A stretch of DNA of 6,624 nt from Aphodosoma sp045658305 (GCA_045658305.1 JAZOUT010000089.1:1-6624), one strand, 5' to 3'. Numbered from the stretch's first letter, positions 1 through 6,487 are shown. Notes: generated by a model not told the origin, from the sequence alone. Translations and numbers: made by a program.

Positions 1-1
1 G

Positions 2-1438
2 AACCACGAAATCTTCGAAAAATATCACTCTGAAACAGAGATGATGCGCTATATCAAATCGCTCGACCGCAAAGATATTTCATTGACTCAATCTATGATT
101 TCTCTCGGTTCTTGTACAATGAAATTGAATGCTGCTGCTGAATTGTTGCCTCTCTCATGGCAAGAATTTACTGGTATTCACCCATTTGCTCCTGAAGCTC
201 AAGTACAAGGCTATAAAGAGTTGATTGCTAACCTCGAAGGTTATCTTTCTACTATCACTGGTTTCGCAGGTTGTACATTGCAACCAAACTCTGGTGCTGC
301 TGGCGAATACACTGGTTTGTTGACTATCCGTCGTTACCAACAAGCTCAAGGTCAAGGCCACCGCAACGTGGTATTGATTCCTGCTTCGGCTCACGGTACT
401 AACCCTGCTTCGGCTGTTCAAGCTGGTTTCAACGTAATCGTAACTGCTTGCGACGAAAATGGTAACGTTGACGTAGAAGACATCCGCGCTAAAGCTGAAC
501 AACATAAAGACGACCTCGCTGCGTTGATGATTACTTACCCTTCAACTCACGGTATCTTCGAACCTGCTATCCGTGAAATTTGCGAAATTATTCACGCTAA
601 TGGCGGTCAAGTATATATGGACGGTGCTAACATGAACGGTCAAATTGGTTTGACATCTCCAGGTTTCATCGGTGCTGACGTTTGCCACTTGAATCTCCAC
701 AAATCATTTGCATCTCCTCACGGTGGTGGTGGTCCTGGTGTTGGTCCTATCTGCGTTGCTGCTCACTTGGTAGAATATCTTCCATCTCACAACTTCATCA
801 ACCCTGAAAACCCTAACACTGCAGTTGCAGCATCTCCATGGGGTTCAGCTGGTATCTTGCCTATTACTTACGGTTATATCCGCATGATGGGTGCTGATGG
901 TCTTGCTGATGCAACTCGCACTGCTATCCTTAGCGCAAACTATATGACTAAACGCCTCGAAAAAGCATACGGTATTGTTTATACAGGTGCTACAGGTCGC
1001 GTAGGTCACGAAATGATTCTCGACTGCCGTCACCTCAAATCATATGCAGGCGTTGACGAAAGCGACGTTGCTAAACGTATGATGGACTTTGGTTTCCACG
1101 CTCCTACATTGTCATTCCCTGTTCACGGCACATTGATGGTTGAGCCTACAGAATCTGAACCATTGGCTGAACTTGATCGTTTCATCGACATGATGCTCGT
1201 TATCCGCGAAGAAATCGAAGCTGTTCACACTGGCGAAGCTCCTGCTGAAGACAATGTGCTCAAAAATGCTCCTCACCCTGACTATGTGATTGTTTCTGAC
1301 GAATGGAACCACTCTTATGGTCGCGAGAAAGCAGCATTCCCACTTCCATGGGTGAAAGAAAACAAATTCTGGATTTCTGTTGCTCGTGTAGATAATGGTT
1401 GGGGCGACCGTAACCTCATCTGCGCTTGTCAAGATTAA
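2..1438 (+). CDS. gcvP: Glycine dehydrogenase (decarboxylating), P-protein, C-terminal half (5' truncated by window edge)
   Basis: This is the P-protein of the glycine cleavage system. It is a cytosolic PLP enzyme that decarboxylates glycine and passes the aminomethyl group to the lipoyl arm of H-protein. The frame is open from base 2, with codons reading NHEIFEKYHSETEMMRYI, so the gene enters from the left and the ATG at 41 is internal. About 478 residues are present, roughly the second half of the usual ~950-residue single-chain P-protein. Counting from the Met at 41, visible hallmarks are SLGSCTMKLNAAAE (about 22-35), QPNSGAAGEY, IPASAHGTNPAS, the PLP-lysine motif HLNLHKSF (Lys221, codon 701-703), the glycine-rich loop SPHGGGGPGVGP just after it, and the terminal GDRNLICAC. 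The reading frame is intact. Codon use is strongly biased (Gly almost always GGT, Ala mostly GCT), as in a highly expressed gene. A terminator follows 16 bp after the stop, so it appears to be transcribed separately from the next gene. Confidence 0.97.
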   Translation, partial: NHEIFEKYHSETEMMRYIKSLDRKDISLTQSMISLGSCTMKLNAAAELLPLSWQEFTGIHPFAPEAQVQGYKELIANLEGYLSTITGFAGCTLQPNSGAAGEYTGLLTIRRYQQAQGQGHRNVVLIPASAHGTNPASAVQAGFNVIVTACDENGNVDVEDIRAKAEQHKDDLAALMITYPSTHGIFEPAIREICEIIHANGGQVYMDGANMNGQIGLTSPGFIGADVCHLNLHKSFASPHGGGGPGVGPICVAAHLVEYLPSHNFINPENPNTAVAASPWGSAGILPITYGYIRMMGADGLADATRTAILSANYMTKRLEKAYGIVYTGATGRVGHEMILDCRHLKSYAGVDESDVAKRMMDFGFHAPTLSFPVHGTLMVEPTESEPLAELDRFIDMMLVIREEIEAVHTGEAPAEDNVLKNAPHPDYVIVSDEWNHSYGREKAAFPLPWVKENKFWISVARVDNGWGDRNLICACQD

Positions 1439-1450
1439 TAGATAAATTAT

Positions 1451-1469
1451 AATTCACAATTCACAATTC
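1451..1469 (+). repeat. Tandem heptamer array 1 (AATTCAC x 2.7)
   Basis: Two exact AATTCAC units (1451-1457, 1458-1464) are followed by AATTC of a third that continues GC. The array forms the left arm of the gcvP terminator. The unit is a variant of the AAYTYTC heptamer found at three other places in the window. A reverse-oriented 1.9-copy array occupies 1484-1497. Confidence 0.75.
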
Positions 1470-1504
1470 GCCTATCATGGAGGATTGTGAATTGTGATTT
1501 TTTT
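1454..1504 (+). terminator. Intrinsic terminator of gcvP, built from heptamer repeats
   Basis: A 14-bp perfect stem pairs 1454-1467 (TCACAATTCACAAT) with 1484-1497 (ATTGTGAATTGTGA) around a 16-nt loop. The 3' arm is followed directly by a run of seven T at 1498-1504. This is the classic Rho-independent layout, although the stem is AT-rich. Both arms consist of tandem 7-bp units (AATTCAC on the left, its complement on the right). It starts 16 bp after the gcvP stop and ends 13 bp before the next start codon, so it should separate gcvP from the glycosyltransferase. Confidence 0.8.
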
Positions 1505-1517
1505 ATAGATTTCTACA

Positions 1518-2684
1518 ATGTCTAATAATTCTCAATTCTCAACTTTCAATTCTCAATTCAAGGTGCTTTTTCTCACCCCCTGGTATCCTCATCGATATGA
1601 TGCTATGTCAGGCTTGTTTGTGCGCAAACATGCTCAAGCTGTTGCGCGTCAGGGGGTAGAGGTTGGGGTTGTTTTGGTTTGCCATTGCGACAAAAACGAA
1701 ATTGTAGACGAGGAGGTTGAAGGGGTGCGTGAGGTAGTGATTTATACTAGCAGAGGTGGAGTTTGGGGCGAAGTGCAAGCCATGAAGCAGTTGTGGCAAT
1801 ATTGGCACAAGCATTATGGCAAGCCCGATGTGGTGCATTTGAATGTGCTGACCAAGCAAGGATTGCTTGCGCGTTGGTTGCAAGTGAACTACAATATTCC
1901 GTATGTAGTGATGGAGCATTGGTCTGGCTATTTACCTGAAAATGGTAGTTATAGAGGCTTTGTGCGTAAGGCATTGAGCCAAATGATATTATCGCATGCT
2001 AAGGCTGTAATGCCTGTATCATCTAGATTGATGAATGCGATGAAACAGTGTGGGTTGAGGCACGCCAATTGGCAAATAGTGCCCAATGTGGTGGATGATT
2101 TCTTTTATAACAATGACATGACAAATCGTGTTCGTGAAGGTAAATTTCGTTTCCTTCATGTAAGTTGTTTCGATAATAAAGCCAAAAACACGTTGGCAAT
2201 AGTGGAGGCAGTGGAGCAGTTGTCAAAGCAACGCAATGATTTTGAAATGGTAATGGTCGGCACGGGGCAAGATATATTCTTCACTCGTAGTTTGGCTGAT
2301 AATTATAAATTAGGGAGTCGAGGATTCATTCAATTCACTGGTGAGCAGACTCCCGAACAGGTGAAGGCATGGATGTCTGCGTCGGACTGTTTTGTACTCT
2401 TTTCGAACTACGAAACAGCAGCAGTGGTGCTTGAAGAGGCTGCAGCATGTAGATTGCCGATAATATCTACTCCGGTGGGTGTTGCTGAAGAGTTGATTGA
2501 CGAAACAACAGGCATTATCGTGCCAGTAAAAGATGTGAACTCGTTAGTCGAGGCAATGTCGGCAATGATTGATAATGCGAAAAAATATGATTCAATCAAA
2601 ATAAAAGAACTAGCCGCGAAATATAGTTTTGATAGAGTAGGGCATCAGTTAATAGAAATTTATAAAAGGGCAATTAGTGATTAG
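1518..2684 (+). CDS. GT4-type glycosyltransferase (group 1), surface polysaccharide synthesis
   Basis: This is a 388-residue GT-B fold retaining glycosyltransferase, expected to move a sugar from a nucleotide donor to a lipid-linked glycan at the cytoplasmic face of the inner membrane. The N-terminal acceptor domain starts at KVLFLTPWYPHRYDAMSGLFVRKHA (15-39). EHWSGY (133-138) is typical of this Bacteroidales group. The C-terminal Rossmann domain carries FLHVSCFDNKAKN (212-224), VMVGTG (245-250) and an EX7E motif, Glu299 to Glu307, in ETAAVVLEEAAAC. The usual Gly after that motif is Arg312 (CRLPIIST). Length is normal. The start at 1518 is the only ATG before the conserved domain. Residues 4-14 (NSQFSTFNSQF) are encoded entirely by a heptamer array and look like an accidental N-terminal extension. 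No Shine-Dalgarno is visible. It is 56 bp upstream of a flippase and probably co-transcribed with it. Codon use is more mixed than in gcvP. Donor and acceptor sugars cannot be predicted. Confidence 0.93.
   Translation: MSNNSQFSTFNSQFKVLFLTPWYPHRYDAMSGLFVRKHAQAVARQGVEVGVVLVCHCDKNEIVDEEVEGVREVVIYTSRGGVWGEVQAMKQLWQYWHKHYGKPDVVHLNVLTKQGLLARWLQVNYNIPYVVMEHWSGYLPENGSYRGFVRKALSQMILSHAKAVMPVSSRLMNAMKQCGLRHANWQIVPNVVDDFFYNNDMTNRVREGKFRFLHVSCFDNKAKNTLAIVEAVEQLSKQRNDFEMVMVGTGQDIFFTRSLADNYKLGSRGFIQFTGEQTPEQVKAWMSASDCFVLFSNYETAAVVLEEAAACRLPIISTPVGVAEELIDETTGIIVPVKDVNSLVEAMSAMIDNAKKYDSIKIKELAAKYSFDRVGHQLIEIYKRAISD
1527..1559 (+). repeat. Tandem heptamer array 2, inside the glycosyltransferase reading frame
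   Basis: There are 4.7 units in register: AATTCTC, AATTCTC, AACTTTC, AATTCTC, AATTC. Seven is not a multiple of three, so three units span 21 nt and give a 7-residue protein period, seen as NSQFSTF followed by NSQF. The array sits 9 nt after the ATG at 1518 and ends just before the first codon of the conserved domain (Lys15). A gain or loss of one unit would frameshift the gene. Confidence 0.85.
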
Positions 2685-2700
2685 TGCCGCAAGGCTCTTT

Positions 2701-2733
2701 AACTTTCAACTTTTAATTTTCAACTTTCAACTT
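2701..2733 (+). repeat. Tandem heptamer array 3, upstream of the flippase
   Basis: There are 4.7 units in register: AACTTTC, AACTTTT, AATTTTC, AACTTTC, AACTT. The array fills most of the 56-bp gap between the glycosyltransferase stop and the flippase GTG start, ending 7 nt before that start. Orientation and placement match the other arrays. Confidence 0.85.
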
Positions 2734-2740
2734 AGAAAAG

Positions 2741-4093
2741 GTGGCAGTAGAAAACATAGGTAAGCGCGATTTGATATGGGCAACGTTGGCAACGTTGTTT
2801 CGTATAGGTTCGGGGGTATTATTATTCCCGATGGTGCTTAATATGTTGCCATCTGAAACGGTGGGGGTTTGGACGATTTTCACTTCGGTTGTTATGATAA
2901 CTGGTATTATGGATTTTGGCTTTAGTCCATCGTTTGCGCGCAATGTGGCGTATATATTCAGTGGTGTGCGTTCGTTGAAGCGAGATGGGCATGAGTGTGT
3001 TGATGATGCAAACATAGTCACCATAGATTATGGACTCTTGAAACGCACAATCCGTGCAATGCAATATTTCTATTCGCGTATTGCCCTAATATTGTTTCTA
3101 TTTTTATCTATTTGTGGCACTTTTTATATATTTACATTAATGCAGAACTATGCCGGCGATGTGCGTGAGGTGTATGTGGCTTGGGCGATAGTTTGTTTGG
3201 TGAATAGTTACAATCTATACACATTATATTATGATGCGCTGTTGAATGGGCGTGGTTTGGTGAAGCGCAAAAATCAGATTGTGCTGATAGGCAACGTCTC
3301 TTATCTGCTTCTTGCTGTGCTCTTTTTGTTGTGTGGATTAGGTCTGGTGGCTATCGTGTCGGCGCAGTTGTTGTCGGTGTTGGTGATACGCATACTAAGC
3401 AGAAAATCGTTTTACGATAAAAATATCATAAACTCTTTGGCATCTGTCAGTGTAGATGGCTATCGAGATGTATTAAAGGCAATTATGCCTAATGCTATTA
3501 GATTGGGATTGGCATCGATTGGTGGTTTTCTTACCTTCCGACTTAGCACATTCGTCGGTCCGCTCTATATCCCGCTATCGGATATGGCATCGTTTGGTAT
3601 CACCTTGCAGTTGTTGTCGGTAGTGTCGTCATTGGCATCGCTCTATACCAATGTTTATTTGCCAAAAGTATTTCAGTGGCGAGTTGAGAATAATTTGGCG
3701 CAAGTGCGAAAAACCTTTTATCTCTCTTGTCTATTGGTGTTTGCAGCCTTTTTTAGTGGTGGATTGGTGATAGGTTTCTTGGGCAATTGGATTTTGGGCC
3801 TGTTGGGTAGTCAAACCCAATTGTTGTCGGGAGCATTATTAGCCTTTTTGGCTTTGCATTACTATTTAGAAACCAATATGGTAAATGCAACAGAATATTT
3901 GTTGGCAAAAAATGAAGTCCCATTCTATAAAAGGTATGTTGTTTCGGGTTGTATAACCGTTGGACTATTATTTTTACTTGTTGGTTATTGTCAATGGGGC
4001 TTATGGGGTGTTATTGCAGCACCAATGATTTCACAGTCTGTTTTGCAGTATTGGAAGTGGCCGTATGAGGTATATAAAGAGCTGAAATCTTAA
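2741..4093 (+). CDS. Oligosaccharide/polysaccharide flippase, Wzx/PST (MOP superfamily) type
   Basis: This is a 450-residue multi-spanning inner-membrane protein, the usual length for Wzx-type transporters that move undecaprenyl-linked oligosaccharides to the periplasmic side. The N-terminus (IWATLATLFRIGSGVLLFP, then SETVGVWTIFTSVVMITGIMDFGFSPSFARNVA) follows the typical first two helices and the DxGF loop of this family. Further hydrophobic stretches lie near 112-134, 145-160, 181-220, 253-275, 284-303, 326-352, 362-378 and 398-436, giving roughly 12 helices. Charged loops occur near 78-105 and 310-325. The start is GTG at 2741; the frame is closed by a TAA at 2714 and holds no ATG in between. 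The pairing with a GT4 transferase supports a role in capsule, O-antigen or exopolysaccharide export. Gly codons are spread over GGT, GGG, GGA and GGC, unlike gcvP, as often seen in polysaccharide loci. A MATE-like transporter of another substrate is less likely. Confidence 0.88.
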   Translation: MAVENIGKRDLIWATLATLFRIGSGVLLFPMVLNMLPSETVGVWTIFTSVVMITGIMDFGFSPSFARNVAYIFSGVRSLKRDGHECVDDANIVTIDYGLLKRTIRAMQYFYSRIALILFLFLSICGTFYIFTLMQNYAGDVREVYVAWAIVCLVNSYNLYTLYYDALLNGRGLVKRKNQIVLIGNVSYLLLAVLFLLCGLGLVAIVSAQLLSVLVIRILSRKSFYDKNIINSLASVSVDGYRDVLKAIMPNAIRLGLASIGGFLTFRLSTFVGPLYIPLSDMASFGITLQLLSVVSSLASLYTNVYLPKVFQWRVENNLAQVRKTFYLSCLLVFAAFFSGGLVIGFLGNWILGLLGSQTQLLSGALLAFLALHYYLETNMVNATEYLLAKNEVPFYKRYVVSGCITVGLLFLLVGYCQWGLWGVIAAPMISQSVLQYWKWPYEVYKELKS

Positions 4094-4107
4094 AAAATAT
4101 ATAAAAA

Positions 4108-4140
4108 TTACGAATATATCATCAAAAATTTGTAACTTTG
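4108..4140 (+). promoter_or_regulatory. Bacteroidetes-type sigma-70 promoter for the serine hydrolase gene
   Basis: TAACTTTG at 4133-4140 is an exact match to the Bacteroidetes -7 consensus TAnnTTTG. The -33 element is poor: TTA at 4108-4110, 22 nt upstream, is the best candidate. Transcription would start near 4147, leaving a leader of about 20 nt with no Shine-Dalgarno. A 5-bp inverted repeat (GTAAA/TTTAC, 4151-4164) sits in that leader, 4 nt before the ATG; it may be chance in such AT-rich sequence. Confidence 0.7.
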
Positions 4141-4168
4141 CAAATTATTTGTAAAAATATTTACGTTC

Positions 4169-5458
4169 ATGAAAATCAATAAATTAACATTTGCTGCATT
4201 TGCAATAATTGCAAGTGTTGTGGTTTTATTTGCTTCTTGTACTATTAAATGTGAGCAAAATTCCGAAAAACCACAAAAATTAGTTGAGGTTTCTAATCCC
4301 GATGGTGTAATAGTTGAGCGTTTAGCTCGTATCGATTCTGCTTTTCAACGCATGGTCGATCAAAAACTTATGCCTCAAGCTGTTACTATGATGGTACACA
4401 AAGGTCAAATCGTTCATTATAAAGCTTACGGATGGCGTGATATCGAAAATCAAATCCCTTGCGAGCGTACTGATATTTTCCGTATGGCTTCACAAACCAA
4501 AGCTATTGCCGTATGTGCGCTTATGACTTTGTGGGAACAAGGCATGTTCCAACTTGACGAGCCTATCAAAAAATATATCCCTGCTTTCGAAAATCCTCAA
4601 GTGCTTGAGACCTACGACAAAGCAACTAACACTTGGACTACTAAACCTGCATCGCGCGACATCACTATCCGCGACCTTATGACACATACCTCTGGTATTT
4701 GTTATGCTGGTTATCACTGGGATATCATGAAGGCTTGTGGTGTTCACCCTCTCAACTCTTTGGATTCAATTCCTCTCGAAGAGATGGTTAATCGCCTTGC
4801 TAAAACTCCTTTGAAACACAATCCTGGCGAGCAATTCACCTACAGTATGAATATCGAAGTGCTCGGTCGTTTGGCTGAAATTCTTTCTGGTAAACCTATT
4901 GATGTTTTCCTCAAAGAGACTATTTTTGACCCACTTGGCATGGAAGATACATATTTCTACCTCCCTGAAGATAAGGTGAGCCGTTTGGTTAAACTTTACA
5001 CTTATCCAAAAGGTGATACTTTACAATTAAGCAAACATGAACTTTATCAAACTTACCCTTATAGCGGTGCAAAAGTATATTGCTCTACAGGTGCTGGTTT
5101 GAGTGGTACAATTCTTGATTATGCTAAATTCTGTCAAATGATTCTCAATGGTGGCGAATTTAACAATCATCGTATTCTCGGTCGTAAAACCATCGAAATG
5201 ATGATGCGCAACAACGTGAAAGACCTTCGTGGCGACATCGGTTTCGGTCTTGCATGGGATACATATCGTGAGGAATATTTGTGGCGCACACCACTTAGCG
5301 AAGGCTCAGCTCGTTGGGGTGGTATGTTTGGTACCGATTATATTATTGACCCTAAAGAAGAGACTATCTTATTGATGTATGTCAACTTACAACACAACGG
5401 CACAGGCATCAACTTCAAAGAATTGATGCATAACACAGCCTACCAAGCATTAAAGTAA
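4169..5458 (+). CDS. Lipoprotein serine hydrolase, beta-lactamase family (family VIII esterase-like)
   Basis: This is a 429-residue secreted lipoprotein hydrolase with the class C beta-lactamase / penicillin-binding fold. The start at 4169 gives a signal peptide (MKINKLTF, hydrophobic 8-22) and a lipobox-like FASC with Cys24 as the probable lipid anchor. The nucleophile motif SxxK is Ser108-Gln-Thr-Lys111 in FRMASQTKAIAV. The second motif is Tyr225 in PGEQFTYSMNIEVLGRLAE, a YSxxxxxLGR pattern as in EstB-like family VIII esterases rather than the YxN of classical AmpC. The third is the WGG triad (383-385) in ARWGGMFGTDYIIDP, again esterase-like and not KTG. These features favour an esterase or peptidase acting at the cell surface or in the periplasm over a true beta-lactamase. 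The natural substrate is unknown. It has its own promoter, and the inverted-repeat element downstream separates it from the steroid-reductase homologue. Codon use resembles the gcvP and reductase genes, not the glycan pair. Confidence 0.92.
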   Translation: MKINKLTFAAFAIIASVVVLFASCTIKCEQNSEKPQKLVEVSNPDGVIVERLARIDSAFQRMVDQKLMPQAVTMMVHKGQIVHYKAYGWRDIENQIPCERTDIFRMASQTKAIAVCALMTLWEQGMFQLDEPIKKYIPAFENPQVLETYDKATNTWTTKPASRDITIRDLMTHTSGICYAGYHWDIMKACGVHPLNSLDSIPLEEMVNRLAKTPLKHNPGEQFTYSMNIEVLGRLAEILSGKPIDVFLKETIFDPLGMEDTYFYLPEDKVSRLVKLYTYPKGDTLQLSKHELYQTYPYSGAKVYCSTGAGLSGTILDYAKFCQMILNGGEFNNHRILGRKTIEMMMRNNVKDLRGDIGFGLAWDTYREEYLWRTPLSEGSARWGGMFGTDYIIDPKEETILLMYVNLQHNGTGINFKELMHNTAYQALK

Positions 5459-5467
5459 AATCTATTC

Positions 5468-5591
5468 TTTCAATACACACTGAGAGTGTGTATTCAAAAA
5501 TAAAAAACTCTAAATTTAAATATACTATAGAGATACCTGCAAGCAAGGTGCTCCTTACCCTAAAAATACACACTCTCAGTGTGTATTGAAA
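5468..5591. repeat. 124-bp inverted-repeat element with palindromic arms (MITE-like or twin operator)
   Basis: The intergenic region 5459-5610 contains two 23-bp palindromes, each a 10-bp perfect stem AATACACACT/AGTGTGTATT with a 3-nt centre. The first (5472-5494) has centre GAG; the second (5565-5587) has centre CTC, so each is the exact reverse complement of the other. Identity extends outward through TTTC/GAAA, giving perfect 27-bp inverted arms (5468-5494, 5565-5591), and 30 of 31 if extended to 5464 and 5595. It does not extend inward. The 70-bp interior has no open frame of note and contains small inverted repeats (CTCTA 5508-5512 with TAGAG 5528-5532; AAGG 5545-5548 with CCTT 5553-5556). 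A 7-bp direct repeat TAAAATC lies outside (5456-5462, 5597-5603) but is AT-rich and set off from the arms. No T-run follows either hairpin on the + strand, so a simple terminator is not supported. No clear promoter for the next gene is visible. Confidence 0.85.
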
Positions 5592-5610
5592 AAATTTAAA
5601 ATCAAATTAT

Positions 5611-6384
5611 ATGTTATTGACTCTTTCTCAATTTGACTCTTTTCTTACTATCATGGTTGCGATAGCCGTGGTAGTTTTCATCGTTCTCTACTTTGTAGAA
5701 GCCGGTTATGGCAAGATGATTTCAAGCAAATGGGGTCCTGCTATCAACAACAAAGTGGCATGGGTATTGATGGAATGCCCAGTGTTTATCGTATTATTCT
5801 ACATGTGGATGCAGTCCGACCGTCAATGGAATGCTGCTCCGTTAGTGTTCTTTCTTTTGTTCGAATTGCACTATTTCCAACGTTCGTTCATCTTCCCTTT
5901 GATTCTCAAAGGTAAAAGCAAAATGCCTATCTCTGTTATGATGATGGGTGTGATATTCAACACGTTGAATGGCTTTATGCAAGGCGAATGGATTTTCTAT
6001 CTCTCACCAGAGGATATGTATACTGCCGAGTGGCTTGCAACTCCACAATTCATCATCGGTACACTCATCTTCTTTGCTGGTATGGCAATCAACCTCCATT
6101 CCGATCACGTCATTCGCAATCTTCGCAAACCTGGCGACACAAAACACTACCTCCCTAAAAAAGGTATGTATCGCTATGTTACTTCTGCCAACTATTTCGG
6201 CGAAATCGTGGAGTGGACTGGTTTTGCAATCCTCACATGGAGTATGCCAGGTGTAGTATTTGTCATCTGGACAATGGCCAACCTCGTGCCTCGTGCCAAC
6301 TCTATTTACAAAAAATATAAAGTTGAATTCCACGACGAATCCGACGAGAAAAAACTCAAACGTGTTTTCCCGCGTATATATTAA
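5611..6384 (+). CDS. 3-oxo-5-alpha-steroid 4-dehydrogenase family protein (steroid 5-alpha-reductase homologue)
   Basis: This is a 257-residue integral membrane reductase of the SRD5A family, which uses NADPH to reduce the delta-4 double bond of 3-keto steroids to the 5-alpha product. Family hallmarks, compared with human SRD5A1/2 from memory, are MECPVF with Glu55 (aligning with SRD5A2 Glu57), ELHYFQRSFIFP with Tyr88 (aligning with Tyr91), NLHSDHVIRNLRKPGD (161-176) and ANYFGEIVEWTG (193-204), followed by Arg228. The first two residues contact the steroid C3 ketone in the human enzyme; the rest belong to the cofactor pocket. The human His231 position appears to be Ser here. Hydrophobic segments lie near 11-29, 48-66, 76-86, 107-120, 146-162, 188-222, consistent with about seven helices. 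Length equals that of the human enzymes (254-259). The motif set excludes the ICMT methyltransferases that share this fold. The start at 5611 has an A/T-rich leader and no Shine-Dalgarno. A flavin ene-reductase follows 108 bp downstream, supporting a steroid or bile-acid reduction role. Confidence 0.92.
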   Translation: MLLTLSQFDSFLTIMVAIAVVVFIVLYFVEAGYGKMISSKWGPAINNKVAWVLMECPVFIVLFYMWMQSDRQWNAAPLVFFLLFELHYFQRSFIFPLILKGKSKMPISVMMMGVIFNTLNGFMQGEWIFYLSPEDMYTAEWLATPQFIIGTLIFFAGMAINLHSDHVIRNLRKPGDTKHYLPKKGMYRYVTSANYFGEIVEWTGFAILTWSMPGVVFVIWTMANLVPRANSIYKKYKVEFHDESDEKKLKRVFPRIY

Positions 6385-6457
6385 TGTGAAAGTTGAAACT
6401 TGAGATGTTAACCAGTGCTCTTTGAGTTTTTGTCTATAAAAAATGGCGTGTTTTACA

Positions 6458-6487
6458 TTTCAACTTTCAACTTTCAACTTTCAACTT
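6458..6487 (+). repeat. Tandem heptamer array 4 (TTTCAAC x 4.3), upstream of the flavin oxidoreductase
   Basis: Four identical TTTCAAC units (6458-6485) plus TT end 5 nt before the ATG at 6493. This is the purest array in the window. A reverse copy, GAAAGTTGAAA at 6388-6398, starts 4 nt after the upstream stop codon and can pair over 11 bp with any of three registers in the array (first 6458-6468). No T-run follows, so termination is not implied; the array would form the 5' leader of the downstream gene. The intervening 6399-6457 shows no recognisable promoter. Confidence 0.9.

Noticed and set aside
155..505. Open frames on the minus strand opposite gcvP (also 845-1033 and 1112-1432)
   Set aside because: They lie antisense to a clearly conserved coding sequence, show no recognisable family, and are expected from the biased GGT/GCT codon use of gcvP.
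1506..1513. TAGATTTC as a promoter -7 box for the glycosyltransferase
   Set aside because: It mismatches the last base of TAnnTTTG and would place the transcription start at or beyond the start codon.
1451..1559. CRISPR array
   Set aside because: The units are 7 bp and directly tandem with no spacers, and no cas genes are present.
2687..2696. GCC-GCAA-GGC mini hairpin after the glycosyltransferase stop as a terminator
   Set aside because: The stem is only 3 bp, followed by TCTTT, and the next gene is 56 bp away in the same direction, so co-transcription is more likely.
4169..5458. True class C beta-lactamase (resistance gene)
   Set aside because: The KTG motif is replaced by WGG and the YxN motif by a YSxxxxxLGR pattern, and the protein is a lipoprotein; esterase or peptidase is a better fit.
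5456..5603. TAAAATC direct repeats (5456-5462 and 5597-5603) as a target-site duplication of the inverted-repeat element
   Set aside because: Both copies are AT-rich, one overlaps the stop codon, and they are 5 nt from the arms on both sides, so chance cannot be excluded; noted only as a clue.
5969..6333. Alternative frames on both strands within the steroid-reductase gene
   Set aside because: They overlap the SRD5A motifs in another frame, have no recognisable domains and no plausible translation start context.
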